The position numbers and the translations under genes are program-made. DNA of 64,000 bases from JAUVKT01 sp942491535 (GTDB taxonomy: Bacteria > Bacteroidota > Bacteroidia > Bacteroidales > VadinHA17). The stretch is from positions 186,001-250,000 of the forward strand of contig CALOBV010000007.1 of the NCBI GenBank assembly GCA_942491535.1. Reading direction: 5' to 3'. Positions within the stretch are counted from its first letter, which is position 1, and every line of letters starts with the position of its first letter. The notes below the pieces were generated by a model that was not told the origin of the DNA, searched no databases, and was given only the letters and a program-made list of their open reading frames with translations. Of the stretch, positions 26,533 through 36,938 are shown piece after piece.

Positions 26533-29500
26533 TTGAGGATTTCCATTGTAAAATACGCATTAGCATATTTTGTACTTTTCTTTATTTGTACTTCTTTACT
26601 AACAGCACAGGATATAACTGAAGAACAGGTAGAGGATGGTGTTATCATGTCATCCAAGAAGGAATAACAGTATCCAGATTTCATTCTCTGCCACGAACCT
26701 TAAATACAAAAAAACAATAGCAAACAACCAGGAATTCTTCGAAGTTGACATACCGGGGTTTCAGTATTCACAGGAACCAGGTCTCCCAAAATTGCCTGTT
26801 TATGCATCCTTAATTGACCTTACAGGTAAAGAAGTAGTTTCTATCAGGATTACGGGGATAAAGACAGAAAGAATATTTCCAGAAGAGAAAGGTATGGCAG
26901 GTCGATTCTACCCGAGTCAGCCTTCGGCAACAAAGAACCAGGACCCCCAGGATTTGCCGTTTGCAATAAATAATGAGTTATACAAGAATAATATACCTGC
27001 TCCAATAGATACAGTGGCTATAAATTATCTTGGCACAATTAGAGGAAAAACCCTCGCTCAACTTATAATCAGCCCTCTTATATACTACCCTGCCGATAAT
27101 TACTTTGACCTTATTACATCACTGGAGGTAAGTATAGAGACCAGTACAAAGAGTGGTTCGCTAAAGAGTATTACTAACACTGTGTTTTCACCAAAGGGTA
27201 TTAGCAACAAAGGTATCGGTGATTATAATCAAGATGATATTACTCCAGCATTCACACTCTCTCCTTCCGGCTTAATAATCGTATCGGACACTATCATGAA
27301 AGCCCATCTGAAACCACTAATTGACTGGAAAATAATGAAGGGTTTCAATGTAACTGAATTATATATAGGAGAAAACGGACTGGAAAGAAACTTCACCTCC
27401 ATTAAGGATACTCTGGATAAAATATGGGCTTCAGCTGATGAGGAGCATCCCCAACCAGATTTTCTGATTATCGGAGGCGACCTGAGTATAGTTCCTCAAT
27501 CTGAAGGAGCAAGTGATTTATCTGATATGTATTACTCAGAATTTGATGGTGATGGCGATTATCTTCCTGATATGTATTGCGGACGACTTCCTGCCTCCGA
27601 CACTACCGAAATGAAGTCTATCGTTACAAAGATACTTGAGTATGAATTATTTGAATATGGAGATAGTATAGATCATTTCGAAAGAACAATGCTTCTTGCA
27701 GGTTACGATCCGGGAAGTGTAGCATATATGGATGGCCAGCTTAATTATGCCAGTAATAATTATCTTAATCCGGCTAATAATATCACTAACCACCTGTTTT
27801 TGCATCAAAGCGATCCGGCACTTAGGTCGCAGCAGTATGATTCGGCCCAGGCTATGTTTAATGAAGGCATAGGCTTTGTAAATTATACCGGTCACGGTTC
27901 ACCATCTGAATGGGTTTCAACCGGTATTAACTATAATTTTCCGGCAGGACTTACAAATACAAAACAATACCCTGTTATTATCAGCAATGCCTGCCAGACG
28001 GCACAGTTTAGCAGCTCAACAAATATCGCAACAGAGTTTGTCAAAGCCAAGGGCAAAGGAGCCCTGGCATTTATTGGATGTACTGTTAATACCTACTGGA
28101 ATGAGGACTTCTGGTGGGCAGTAGGTCTTTCTTCCATAAGCTCAGATCCCGGTTATTTGAGCAGTGGACTTGGATTCTACGACCGTCTTTTCCATACAAA
28201 CAACGAACAACCATCTGACTGGTTCACCTCATTGGGACAGATAATACATGCAGGTAATATGGCTGTATTAGCATCAACATCATCTTACAAAAAAATTTAC
28301 TGGGAATATTACCACTTACTGGGCGATCCATCAATAATACCAATACTGGGAATGCCAACAGAGTTTAATATTGAAATCCCTGATTCGATACCAAAAGCAT
28401 TAAGAGGATTAAGCATATCATCAGATCCATTCTCTTATGCAGCCATTTCTCATTTTGATACCTTATGGGATGCCTCAGCTGTTGACCCGGCAGGAAATGC
28501 TTATCTTAACATTCCTGAGCTGGCTGAAAAAGATTCTTGCCTGATTGTTATCACGGGTCAGAATAAAAAGCCTTTTATCAAGACATTGTACTTTACAGAA
28601 CCTGATACAGCCTGGCTCGATCTGGTTGACATTATTCCCACCGATAAAAACGGTAACGCAAATGATACTGCGGATTATGGAGAAAGCCTGCAACTTGATG
28701 TAATAATCCAGAATGCAGGTCAGCAACCTTCAACAGACACATATATGAAGCTATCATCAGATAATAAATACCTCGATATAGGTCTGCCTGATGAAGTTTT
28801 TATCGGTGAAATTGCTCAACTTTCAGAAATTAATCTTGTCGATAATTTCAATATTTTAATTCACGACAGCATACCCGACAAAATTCTTGCACAATTGGTG
28901 CTTGAGCTTCACTATGGTCTGAATGTTGTAAGTAAAACTTTTGATATTAAGCTGCACTCACCTGAGTTATCAATAATTTCATTCAATGTAGAAGATAATT
29001 TAGCCGGAAATGGTAATATGAGACCTGAGCCGGGTGAAAGTATTGAAATTATTATGAATATTGTTAATAATGGGTCAAGCAGTACATCTGGCATAATGGA
29101 GTTATCTAATCTGTCCCCTTACCTGGAAATTGGAGACCTTAATAATAGTACTGGATTATTATCCCCTGGTGACACGGTATCAATTACATTTTCAGGCTCA
29201 CTTAACCCTGATACTCCCGATGGCGCCAGTGTAAGCTTCAGCTCATATATCAACTGTGACCCATATACCGCAACAGGTAGCCATAGCTTTATTTCAGGTG
29301 GATCGATTGAGGATTTTGAAGCACTTAATTTTAGCACTTTCCCGTGGGATAACAGCTCATCATTCCCATGGATTATTACAAGCACAGATTCATACAACAA
29401 TATTTATTCTGCAATGTCCGGACTTGACAACCAGGATGATAACCAGGTATCAAGATTAAAAATAATGCTGAATATTCCTGAGAAAGGAACTCTTTCATTC

Positions 29501-30337
29501 TGGTACAGAGTGTCTTCCGAACTATACGAAATTGATCCGATTAATTTTGGGGATAAATTCAGATTTGTAATAAATGACAGTGTCATGATAACAGAGGCAG
29601 GTGAAGTGCCATGGACAAAAGCAGAGTATGAATTAGTAGCCGGGATCTATAATCTTGAATGGAGTTATTCGAAGGATCCTAACACATATGAAGGGTACGA
29701 TAGAGTATGGCTCGATATGATCAGGTTCCCTTCAATCTCATTTATCCAATCGGATTTAGTAATTGATAGCCTGGTATCGCCTTCAGAACCAACAAAAGAA
29801 TATGGCGATGAGCAGATTATTACCCAGATAATAAACATGGGGCGTGATACTATTTATTCAGCACCCCTGTCATATAGCATCAACAACTCCTTCCCTGTAA
29901 GCGAAATTTTTGTCGTAGAAATTTACCCGGGTGACAGCACAGAAGTGACCTTCGTACAAACAGCTGACCTTAGCAATGATGGAGAATATGTAATAAGCGT
30001 TTACCGTACCACTCCTGACGATTATGCTTTGAACGACACAATATACAAGAGTGTAATAAGTACTGATATTTTTGATATATATACCAACAGCAGTGATTTT
30101 ACCATCGGGCCAAATCCATTTAACATAAGCAGCATTATAAACAGCCATATAGATGGAAAGTATACTAAGTTTAGTTTAATAGATAGCAGGGGACAGAAGG
30201 TATGGGAATATCATAGACCCTATATCTTTAAAGGAGACAGGGTTAATATTAGTGGTGAAGGGCTGGCAGATGGTCTGTATATACTGAAAATTGACACCGA
30301 GCGTGGATCATATTTATATAAGCTGGTGAAAAAATAG
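26533..30337 (+). CDS. Gingipain-like C25 cysteine protease with type IX secretion tail (frame break near start)
   Basis: A large secreted protease. From 26636 an open frame of 1,233 codons gives a propeptide (about 1-190), a C25 catalytic domain (about 200-590) with the His in NYTGHGSPSEW and the Cys in ISNACQTAQFSS, NEW3/CARDB-like repeats (AGNGNMRPEPGESIEI), and a C-terminal sorting domain (GPNPFN; GLADGLYILKIDT) used by the type IX system. The signal peptide lies in another frame: from TTG 26533, VKYALAYFVLFFICTSLLTA runs to a stop at about 26665. One base is thus missing near 26650-26665. PorU shares this architecture, but the long NEW3-like region argues for a secreted protease. Confidence 0.85.
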
Positions 30338-30370
30338 AGTTAGAAGCTGTTCACAATTAAACTTAATAAG

Positions 30371-30955
30371 ATGAGTAATTATTTTCCCGACCGAAAAGAT
30401 GCATTATCTCTTTTCAGAAAGTACAATGAAAGTGAAAGCCTTATGAAACACGCCTTATCTGTTGAAGGTGTAATGAGATATATGGCCAGAAAAAATGGTG
30501 AAGATGAAGATAAATGGGGAGTAATAGGATTGATCCATGATCTTGACTGGGAGAAATATCCAGAACAGCACTGCAAAAAGACTGAAGAAATACTTCGCGA
30601 GAACAATTGGCCTGATGACTATATCAGGGCAGTTATGAGTCATGGATGGAATATGGTAACCGATGTTAAGCCAGAAAGCACACTGGAGAAAACCCTTTAT
30701 GCAATAGACGAGCTAACAGGCCTAGTTGCAACAAGCGCACTGGTCAGACCTTCAAAAAGTGTTATGGACATGAAGGTAAAATCGGTAAAAAAGAAATGGA
30801 ATGATAAGAGATTTGCAGCCGGTGTTGACAGATCAATTATTGAGAATGGTGCCAATATGCTTGGTGTTGAAGTAACAGAACTTATCGAAGACTGTATTGC
30901 CGGAATGCGTGAAGTAGCAAAAGAAATTGATTTATACGGTGACCCGGTACTATAA
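30371..30955 (+). CDS. HD-domain metal-dependent hydrolase
   Basis: 194 aa, no signal peptide, cytoplasmic. The HD motif is GLIHDLDWEKYPEQH (H56, D57), with the first His at about 27 (LMKHALSVEG) and the later Asp in YAIDELTGL. The size and arrangement fit the HDIG/YqeK-like small phosphohydrolases acting on nucleotides. Starts 33 bp after the C25 protease gene and may be read through from it. Substrate unknown. Confidence 0.85.
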   Translation: MSNYFPDRKDALSLFRKYNESESLMKHALSVEGVMRYMARKNGEDEDKWGVIGLIHDLDWEKYPEQHCKKTEEILRENNWPDDYIRAVMSHGWNMVTDVKPESTLEKTLYAIDELTGLVATSALVRPSKSVMDMKVKSVKKKWNDKRFAAGVDRSIIENGANMLGVEVTELIEDCIAGMREVAKEIDLYGDPVL

Positions 30956-30982
30956 GATCTCCTTTTCACTTTTAACACTTTA

Positions 30983-31003
30983 CTCTCTGCTCTCTGCTCT
31001 CTG
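30983..31003. repeat. CTCTCTG tandem repeat, three copies
   Basis: Three exact 7-bp copies stand in the spacer between convergent genes, just before a minus-strand terminator. The unit also occurs within the CTAAGAG-type arrays. Confidence 0.55.
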
Positions 31004-31010
31004 TTCTTCG

Positions 31011-31044
31011 CAAAAAAAAAGGCGCCTCTTCTAAAGTGACGCCT
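31011..31044 (-). terminator. Terminator of the DUF1080 transcript
   Basis: On the minus strand, a weak stem (AGGCG...CGCCT with partial inner pairing) is followed by T10. It lies 25 bp past the DUF1080 stop codon and faces the HD gene. Confidence 0.6.
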
Positions 31045-31068
31045 CTTAATATTTCAAAAAAAGATCTG

Positions 31069-31809
31069 TTATAACTTCTTGATCTTAATATTTCTGAACC
31101 ATACATCATCGCCATGGTCCTGTAATCCGATATAACCTTCTTCTGCTGTATTTATGAAATTTGGCCAGTCCTTAAATTTTGAATCAGCGCACATCTCTTT
31201 CCACTTATCAGTCCAAAGATGATATTCGAGCACATTCTCACCATTTTGCCAGTGAACAACAGTGCCTTTATAAACCATAATTTTAATTTCGTTCCATTCA
31301 CCAACCGGCTTTGCGTTCTGAGGCACTGCAGGGATAAGGTCGTATAGCGAACCAGCCTGTCTGTTACCATCTTTTCCTAATAATGCATCGGGATGTTTCT
31401 CATTATCTAGTATCTGCATCTCCGGGGAAGACATATAAATTGGTTCACCTTCAATCTCCTGTGCAAGGTAGAAAATACCACTATTACCTCCTTCAGACAC
31501 TTTCCACTCCAGGGTCAACTCAAAATTATTATACATCTCTTTAGTAATAATATCACCTCCGCCGCCACCGGCTTCTCCTTTTCCAGAACCCTCGACTTTA
31601 AGTGCTCCATCTTCGATAATCCAACCTGACTCAGGGAAAGTCTCTTTGCCATATCCCCTGAAGTTATCGGTTGAGCTACCATCAAATAATACGATCCAGC
31701 CTTCGTCTTCGGCTGCCACTTCTTTTTTCTTGCTGTTATCGGCATTACCGCATGATACAATCATGAATGCAACAACTGCAAAAAGAGAAAATAATTTAAC
31801 TGGTTTCAT
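31069..31809 (-). CDS. 3-keto-disaccharide hydrolase (DUF1080) lipoprotein
   Basis: 246 aa with lipoprotein signal (LFSLFAVVAFMIVSCG). The DUF1080/PF06439 beta-jelly-roll is clear: EGWIVLFDGSSTDNFRGYG, EDGALKVEGSG, NFELTLEWKVSEGGNSGIFY, then GYIGLQDHGDDVWFRNIKIK at the end. Family members cleave glycosides that have been oxidised to the 3-keto form. It starts 33 bp after the Gfo/Idh gene at 31843, the matching oxidase, so the pair should act together in the periplasm: oxidise at C3, then eliminate the aglycone. The glycoside substrate is unknown. Confidence 0.9.
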   Translation of the reverse strand: MKPVKLFSLFAVVAFMIVSCGNADNSKKKEVAAEDEGWIVLFDGSSTDNFRGYGKETFPESGWIIEDGALKVEGSGKGEAGGGGGDIITKEMYNNFELTLEWKVSEGGNSGIFYLAQEIEGEPIYMSSPEMQILDNEKHPDALLGKDGNRQAGSLYDLIPAVPQNAKPVGEWNEIKIMVYKGTVVHWQNGENVLEYHLWTDKWKEMCADSKFKDWPNFINTAEEGYIGLQDHGDDVWFRNIKIKKL

Positions 31810-31842
31810 TTATTTAAGTTTTAAATCATATAATTAATAATA

Positions 31843-33330
31843 CTATTTTGGCATTTCAGCTATCGTCCAACCATCGCGATAGCTATGCTTAATCATTTCG
31901 TTTGCAAATTCCTGAGCATTCATCGGGTCGGTCCACTTCTTATTAAATGTAGGATGTCCATCTTTAATACTGAAGTTATCCTCAAGAACTATTTTTACTT
32001 CCTCATTATCAGCTATATTGGTAAATCTCATATCTTTACCATTCCATTCGAGCTCTTTGTTCAGACCCTGTAAACGAACAGCCAGTACACCCATAACTAC
32101 CATCTCATTAAATGGGCCGGCCTCTGAGAAATCGGATTTGGTTTTAACACGATCAGAAGGATTCTCCTTACAAGCGCGCACCCAATCCATTTCGTGATTT
32201 TCGTCGGCAACACGTCTTTCAGTTTTCTTGACATCAGGATTATTACCCGAGAGTAACCAGGGGTCTAACCCATAACATCCGCAGATAAGCTTATCCTTTG
32301 TTCCGTGAAAAATAACTCCGCCACCGGCATTATTCATATTTCTACCTTCCGGCCATCCTTCAGGTTTCATAGGCTGCAATCCTCCGTCATACCATGTTAC
32401 CTCTACCTCAGGTAGTTTTACCTTATAATCTGGTCTGTCTTTTCTTGCCGGATATACCAGTTTAACCATTTGTGCATTAGGAGCAGAATCGGTAAGCAAA
32501 AGGGTTGATGACCCCTGTACCTTAGTCGGATATGTCAGTTTAAGTCCTGCAAACACAGGATGTAAAATATGACATGCCATATCTCCCAGGGCTCCAGTTC
32601 CAAAGTCCCACCATCCCCTGAAGTTCCATGGCGTATAAATACTGTTATAGGGACGCATTTTTGCCGGTCCAATAAAGAGATCCCAGTTCAGTGTATCAGG
32701 AACAGTCTCTTCTTTCGGACGACTGAGTCCCTGAGGCCATATTGGTCGGTCTGTAAATGCTTCCACTTTAGTAATCTCTCCTATCTCACCATTTTGTATC
32801 CACTCTATAACCTTGTTTACTCCTTCGCCTGAAGCGCCCTGGTTACCCATCTGGGTAGCAACCTTATGCTTATCTGCAAGGCGGGTAAGAAGTCTTGACT
32901 CGTAAACTGTGTGAGTAAGTGGCTTCTGAACATATACATGCTTGCCCATTTCAATTGCATTTGCTGCACAAATAGCGTGGGTATGATCGGCTGTTGCAAC
33001 TACCACTGCATCAATATCCTTTCCCATCTCGTCATACATCTTCCTGAAGTCCCAATACTGTTTTGCTCCCTTGTATGAATCCATTTTTTGCTTTGCATAA
33101 GCCCAGTCAACATCACAAACAGCAACAATATTCTCTGTGTCTTTCAAAACTCTGAGGTTTGAATTTCCCATCCCTCCTACTCCTATACCTGCAATATTCA
33201 ACTTGTCGCTTGGAGGGATATGCCCCAAGCCACTTACTACCGAACTGGGCACAATTGTAAGTCCGGCAGCTACAGCGGTCGATTTTCCTATGAATGATCT
33301 TCTAGACATTGGGTTTGATTTATTTTTCAT
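31843..33330 (-). CDS. Twin-arginine-exported Gfo/Idh/MocA oxidoreductase
   Basis: 495 aa. MSRRSFIGKSTAVAAGLTIV near the N-terminus is a Tat signal. The Rossmann segment reads LNIAGIGVGGMGNSNLRVL, followed by VVATADHTHAICA. The usual EKP motif is KHVYVQKPLTHTV, with the catalytic Lys kept and Glu changed to Gln, a variation seen in exported family members. It carries NAD(P) tightly and would oxidise sugar hydroxyls, here likely C3 of glycosides. First gene of a two-gene unit with the DUF1080 hydrolase. Confidence 0.9.
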   Translation of the reverse strand: MKNKSNPMSRRSFIGKSTAVAAGLTIVPSSVVSGLGHIPPSDKLNIAGIGVGGMGNSNLRVLKDTENIVAVCDVDWAYAKQKMDSYKGAKQYWDFRKMYDEMGKDIDAVVVATADHTHAICAANAIEMGKHVYVQKPLTHTVYESRLLTRLADKHKVATQMGNQGASGEGVNKVIEWIQNGEIGEITKVEAFTDRPIWPQGLSRPKEETVPDTLNWDLFIGPAKMRPYNSIYTPWNFRGWWDFGTGALGDMACHILHPVFAGLKLTYPTKVQGSSTLLLTDSAPNAQMVKLVYPARKDRPDYKVKLPEVEVTWYDGGLQPMKPEGWPEGRNMNNAGGGVIFHGTKDKLICGCYGLDPWLLSGNNPDVKKTERRVADENHEMDWVRACKENPSDRVKTKSDFSEAGPFNEMVVMGVLAVRLQGLNKELEWNGKDMRFTNIADNEEVKIVLEDNFSIKDGHPTFNKKWTDPMNAQEFANEMIKHSYRDGWTIAEMPK

Positions 33331-33461
33331 TATGAGATGATTTTAATTTCTAACTTATAAAAGTATAAAAATCCAGGTAATAAGCCCCAGAATAAAAAGG
33401 AAATATCCACTTTTAGGTATCAAATAAAAACAATAAATTAGCATGCGCTAACACTTGATAT

Positions 33462-33938
33462 ATGGATGATAAATATCTATCTCTCGATGAAAGGCCCGAA
33501 AAGGGCTTTGTATCTACCCTGATGGTTGTCTTTGGGATTCTATGTCTTGGTACTTCAGCCTGGTGGGCATATTTTCTATTTAATTCTCCTGAGCAACAAG
33601 ATATGTACTGGGTCGCCACAATTTTTCTTTTTTTATTCGGCGTTTACCAGATTTATGCAGGACTGGGTTATGCAAGGAGATATATTAAGATAGATGGAGG
33701 AAAAATAATTATAAGACAAAATTCATTTATTCCGCCAAGGGAACTTAATGCCGGTTTAATATCTGAAATAATTATTCGGTCAGCTGATATAGTATTTAAC
33801 TATGATAAGGACAGGAAAATAAAACTAAGGCTCGGGATAAGATATCCCGATCTTGGAGAGAACATAAAATCAGAAATAGAAAACTATGCTGAGATCAACA
33901 AGATTGAAGTATATTATAAATATGACACAGCAGAGTGA
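33462..33938 (+). CDS. Small membrane protein with two TM helices and a PH-like tail
   Basis: 158 aa of unknown function. Two hydrophobic helices (about 18-38 and 48-70; GILCLGTSAWWAYFLF and FLFLFGVYQIYAGLGYARR) are followed by a cytoplasmic beta-rich tail (RYIKIDGGKIIIRQNSFIPP) resembling the bacterial PH-like domains that sit behind paired helices. It is the only plus-strand gene inside the sugar-oxidation region and looks independent of it. Short TTAGC/GCTAA arms lie just upstream. Confidence 0.75.
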   Translation: MDDKYLSLDERPEKGFVSTLMVVFGILCLGTSAWWAYFLFNSPEQQDMYWVATIFLFLFGVYQIYAGLGYARRYIKIDGGKIIIRQNSFIPPRELNAGLISEIIIRSADIVFNYDKDRKIKLRLGIRYPDLGENIKSEIENYAEINKIEVYYKYDTAE

Positions 33939-33966
33939 TATCTATGCTGTAACTGCTCTGAATTAC

Positions 33967-34809
33967 CTAGACGAAAATATTTTCAAGTAAAAAATCACGG
34001 CTTATATCTATACTTTCAAACTCTGAATGAGTTCTGCACATATCCTGCTCAATAAAAAAGTATTTCATGCCTGCCAGTTCTTCAAGTTCAAAAATAGGTT
34101 TAAAATCAATCGTTCCCTCACCCAGTGTAGCATCCTGACCTTCTGCAGATAAATCCTTGATATGCCATAATTCGAACCTGCCAGGATACTTATTAAAATA
34201 TTCCCCGGGTTTTCTGCCACCTCCTGTTATCCATGCAATATCGAGCTGAAAGGTCACAAGATCAGGATCTGTATTATTAAGAAGAATGTCGTATGGAACT
34301 TCGCCGTCGATAGGAAAAAACTCATTCTTATGGTTATGAAATCCAAACTTTATCCCATTTGATTTACACTTTTCTCCTGCTACATTCATAAAATCTGCCG
34401 CTCTTCTGAACCCGTCAAGAGATTTATCCCACTCTCCCGGCAGTGAAGGCAATATAAGATACTTCAGACCTGCTTCAGATGCTGAACCCACAACTTCGTC
34501 TATATTATCAGCATTCATTCCGATATGACTGCTTATTAGCTCCATGCCTCTGTCTTCGACCGCTTTCTGAAACTTTACGGGACTCATTCCGTAGAACTTT
34601 CCTCCACTATAATCAGCAGCTTCGAGCCAGTTATAGCCGATGGCTGCTACCCTGTCCAGAGTATGAAGGGGATCTTTGCTCATTTCACCACGAACGGTAT
34701 ATAAAATTAAGCCAAGTTTTCTATTTTTACTGTTAATATATGAAGCAGACATTAGTGTCATCGCTGCCGATGCAGCAAGCGTGGTTCTTACAAATACTCT
34801 CCTATCCAT
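33967..34809 (-). CDS. Exported sugar phosphate isomerase/epimerase-like TIM-barrel protein
   Basis: 280 aa, AP-endonuclease-2/xylose-isomerase-like barrel. MDRRVFVRTTLAASAAMTLM is a twin-arginine signal, so it acts outside the cytoplasm. Metal-site segments include FGFHNHKNEF, FQLDIAWITGG, ELWHIKDLS and the final FIEQDMC. Exported members work with Gfo/Idh enzymes on keto-sugars, as epimerase, isomerase or lyase. I chose ATG 34807-34809, since the codons before it begin with TTG. It is 10 bp after the Gfo/Idh gene. Confidence 0.88.
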   Translation of the reverse strand: MDRRVFVRTTLAASAAMTLMSASYINSKNRKLGLILYTVRGEMSKDPLHTLDRVAAIGYNWLEAADYSGGKFYGMSPVKFQKAVEDRGMELISSHIGMNADNIDEVVGSASEAGLKYLILPSLPGEWDKSLDGFRRAADFMNVAGEKCKSNGIKFGFHNHKNEFFPIDGEVPYDILLNNTDPDLVTFQLDIAWITGGGRKPGEYFNKYPGRFELWHIKDLSAEGQDATLGEGTIDFKPIFELEELAGMKYFFIEQDMCRTHSEFESIDISRDFLLENIFV

Positions 34810-34819
34810 AATCAATTAA

Positions 34820-36415
34820 TTAAATTATTTCTTCAATTTCCCTGTCCCATCTAACTCTTCGTCCTTCTCTGTACGACATTGTTCCCATATGAGCAGTTAT
34901 AGCTTCTTCAAAGGCCCTGTCAATATTACATGATGGCATCTCACCAGTCCTGATACAATTAATCCATTCCTTAAAATGCAGGTGTGTTGTATTTACTCTC
35001 TTTCCTCCCCTGTATGTATATAGCAGGCCCCTGCCGGCAAAATATTGCTCGGTAGCTGAGGTAACAGCGTCTGCTGATTTCTTACCCGGCACATAAGATA
35101 GTATTGGGAGGGCCGGATCTATTATTCCACTCTCTAATTTATCCTTATATCTTGAAGAATTTCTGTCTGCATATATTGTCATTGAATTACTGAGTTCCAT
35201 TGTAGCATCATGACCCATAATCAGTTTACCCCTATCGCGACTGTTAGCAAGAGTAGCACTGTACATCATAGTCATATCCTGCTTCTCAAACTCAAATACA
35301 GTATGCAGAACATCTGGAACAGTGCGGCCATCTTTAAAGTAATATATTCCTCCTGACGACACAGCGCTATCAGGAATACCGAAACCCAGAACCTGGTTCA
35401 TAGCATCATATTCATGGGTAAGCAGATCGCCCGACAATCCGGTACTGTAATCCCACCAGCATCTCCATCTGAAGAATCTTTCAAGGCTGAACTTATGATA
35501 CGGAGCCTGTCCAATAAACTGATTCCAATCAATTGTTTTCTCATTTGCTTCAGGATGTATGGGGTAAACCCATGCTCCGTTAGGTGTATTTCTGTTTGTT
35601 GTAACCTCAATCAGGTTGACCTTGCCCAGAACCCCATTATCTATTGCTTCACGGGCTTTAAAATATGCTTCGGTCTGCCTGTTCTGATGCCCCAGTTGAA
35701 AAACCACTCCTGTTTCGTTAATAGCCTTTCTGACCTCATATGTTTCTTCAACAGACCAACTCATTGGTTTCTCACAGTAAACATGTTTACCTGCTCTTGC
35801 TGCATCTATTGTAATTGGAGCATGCCAGTGATCAGGAGTTGCTATTACAACTGCATCAACATTTTTGTCGTCGAGTAATTCTTTATAAGTATTATAAATA
35901 ATCGGCATATTATCTGGCTTTGAGCCTGCGCCCTGCCTCGATAAATTGGCACCTGTTTCCTGCGCCATCTTGGCATAAACCGAGAAGATATCACATACAG
36001 CTGTTATCTCAATATTCAGATCTTCCTGCTTCAGAAACTCTTCATACCTGGTATCATTATTGTTTTTCAGAGCTGCATCCTTTAATCCCTCAACCTGCTC
36101 GGGATGCATAAAACCAGCTGCGCTGGCTATCTGTGGGCCCCTTATTCCGAAACCAATAAGGCCCAGCCTTACCTTCTTTCCCTTTACCGACTTCATATCT
36201 TCGAGTGGTTGGCTTTCGGGCAAACTAATATTCTCTAATATGCTGCGTTTTATCTGCCGGTCGTATTTTCTCTTCCGATAAAATGCATACGCAAATGCTC
36301 CCAGAACCGGTACTGTTGTAAGGCCTTTTACTATATCCCTTCTGGTAATTTTATCAGTTTCAGAACCCCTGGGTTCATCATTTTTCTCAATGTTTTTATT
36401 TTCTTTTTCTGCCAT
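34820..36415 (-). CDS. Second Gfo/Idh/MocA oxidoreductase with Tat/membrane-anchor N-terminus
   Basis: 531 aa. The N-terminus has a long polar stretch, then TRRDIVKGLTTVPVLGAFAY followed by RKRK, so it is a Tat signal that may stay as an anchor. The nucleotide fold reads VRLGLIGFGIRGPQIA, VVIATPDHWHAPIT, and GKHVYCEKPMSWSV with a classical EKP. C-terminal sugar-side segments include FFRWRCWWDYSTG. A second dehydrogenase in the same region suggests either a different glycoside range or the back-reduction of the 3-keto product. It lies 4 bp after doxX and 10 bp before the TIM barrel. Confidence 0.9.
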   Translation of the reverse strand: MAEKENKNIEKNDEPRGSETDKITRRDIVKGLTTVPVLGAFAYAFYRKRKYDRQIKRSILENISLPESQPLEDMKSVKGKKVRLGLIGFGIRGPQIASAAGFMHPEQVEGLKDAALKNNNDTRYEEFLKQEDLNIEITAVCDIFSVYAKMAQETGANLSRQGAGSKPDNMPIIYNTYKELLDDKNVDAVVIATPDHWHAPITIDAARAGKHVYCEKPMSWSVEETYEVRKAINETGVVFQLGHQNRQTEAYFKAREAIDNGVLGKVNLIEVTTNRNTPNGAWVYPIHPEANEKTIDWNQFIGQAPYHKFSLERFFRWRCWWDYSTGLSGDLLTHEYDAMNQVLGFGIPDSAVSSGGIYYFKDGRTVPDVLHTVFEFEKQDMTMMYSATLANSRDRGKLIMGHDATMELSNSMTIYADRNSSRYKDKLESGIIDPALPILSYVPGKKSADAVTSATEQYFAGRGLLYTYRGGKRVNTTHLHFKEWINCIRTGEMPSCNIDRAFEEAITAHMGTMSYREGRRVRWDREIEEII

Positions 36416-36419
36416 TGCC

Positions 36420-36908
36420 TTATTTACTTATTTTCCAGATAAACCTGTCCAGTCCAATAATTTTTGAGCTGGGAAACATAAATAGTACCCATAGCGCAAA
36501 AATCTCAATAAGGTTTTTATTTACCCACAGGTACGAACCTTCAGATGGTGCTGAGAACTTAAGCCCTACCATTGGAGGATGGGAAAAGTAATACAGTAGC
36601 AAGAGGGCAATACCACCTGCTATTGCATATCTCGATAGCACACCCAGTATCAATCCCAGTCCGACAGCTATCAAACCCCAGACATTCAGGAAATCAACAA
36701 GTTTCAGCAGAGTCGGATTAGAGGCCAGTGAAATAAATAGTTCCGAAAAAGCTCCCTGAGAATCGAGCAAAAAGCCAACAGATGACCAATCAGGATTTAC
36801 GAGTTTACTTAAGCCTTCGTACAGGAAGTGCCAGCCAATCAAAAGTCTTAATATAACGAGTGAAGATAGTTGAAGACTTGAGTATTCTGGTGATTTATTA
36901 TTATACAT
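36420..36908 (-). CDS. DoxX-family membrane protein
   Basis: 162 aa with four hydrophobic helices: LVILRLLIGWHFLYEGLSKL, LKLVDFLNVWGLIAVGLGLI, and two more around 90-145. This is the DoxX/DoxD fold. Some DoxX proteins pass electrons to quinones. At the head of an operon with exported Gfo/Idh and TIM-barrel enzymes, it could recycle reduced cofactor or substrate electrons into the membrane; that is inference. Start set at ATG 36906-36908 (the upstream codon is TTG), about 24 nt from the predicted transcription start. Confidence 0.85.
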   Translation of the reverse strand: MYNNKSPEYSSLQLSSLVILRLLIGWHFLYEGLSKLVNPDWSSVGFLLDSQGAFSELFISLASNPTLLKLVDFLNVWGLIAVGLGLILGVLSRYAIAGGIALLLLYYFSHPPMVGLKFSAPSEGSYLWVNKNLIEIFALWVLFMFPSSKIIGLDRFIWKISK

Positions 36909-36938
36909 CTTCAAGGTATTAGAATTGAATTATGCATG

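Noticed and set aside
26636..30337. PorU (type IX secretion sortase)
   Set aside because: C25 and sorting-domain order match, but the NEW3/CARDB-like repeats and absence of porV nearby favour a secreted gingipain-like protease; not excluded.
35414..35878. 154-aa plus-strand frame inside the second Gfo/Idh gene
   Set aside because: The opposite strand codes for the conserved EKP and Rossmann segments; the frame is a shadow with cysteine-rich noise.
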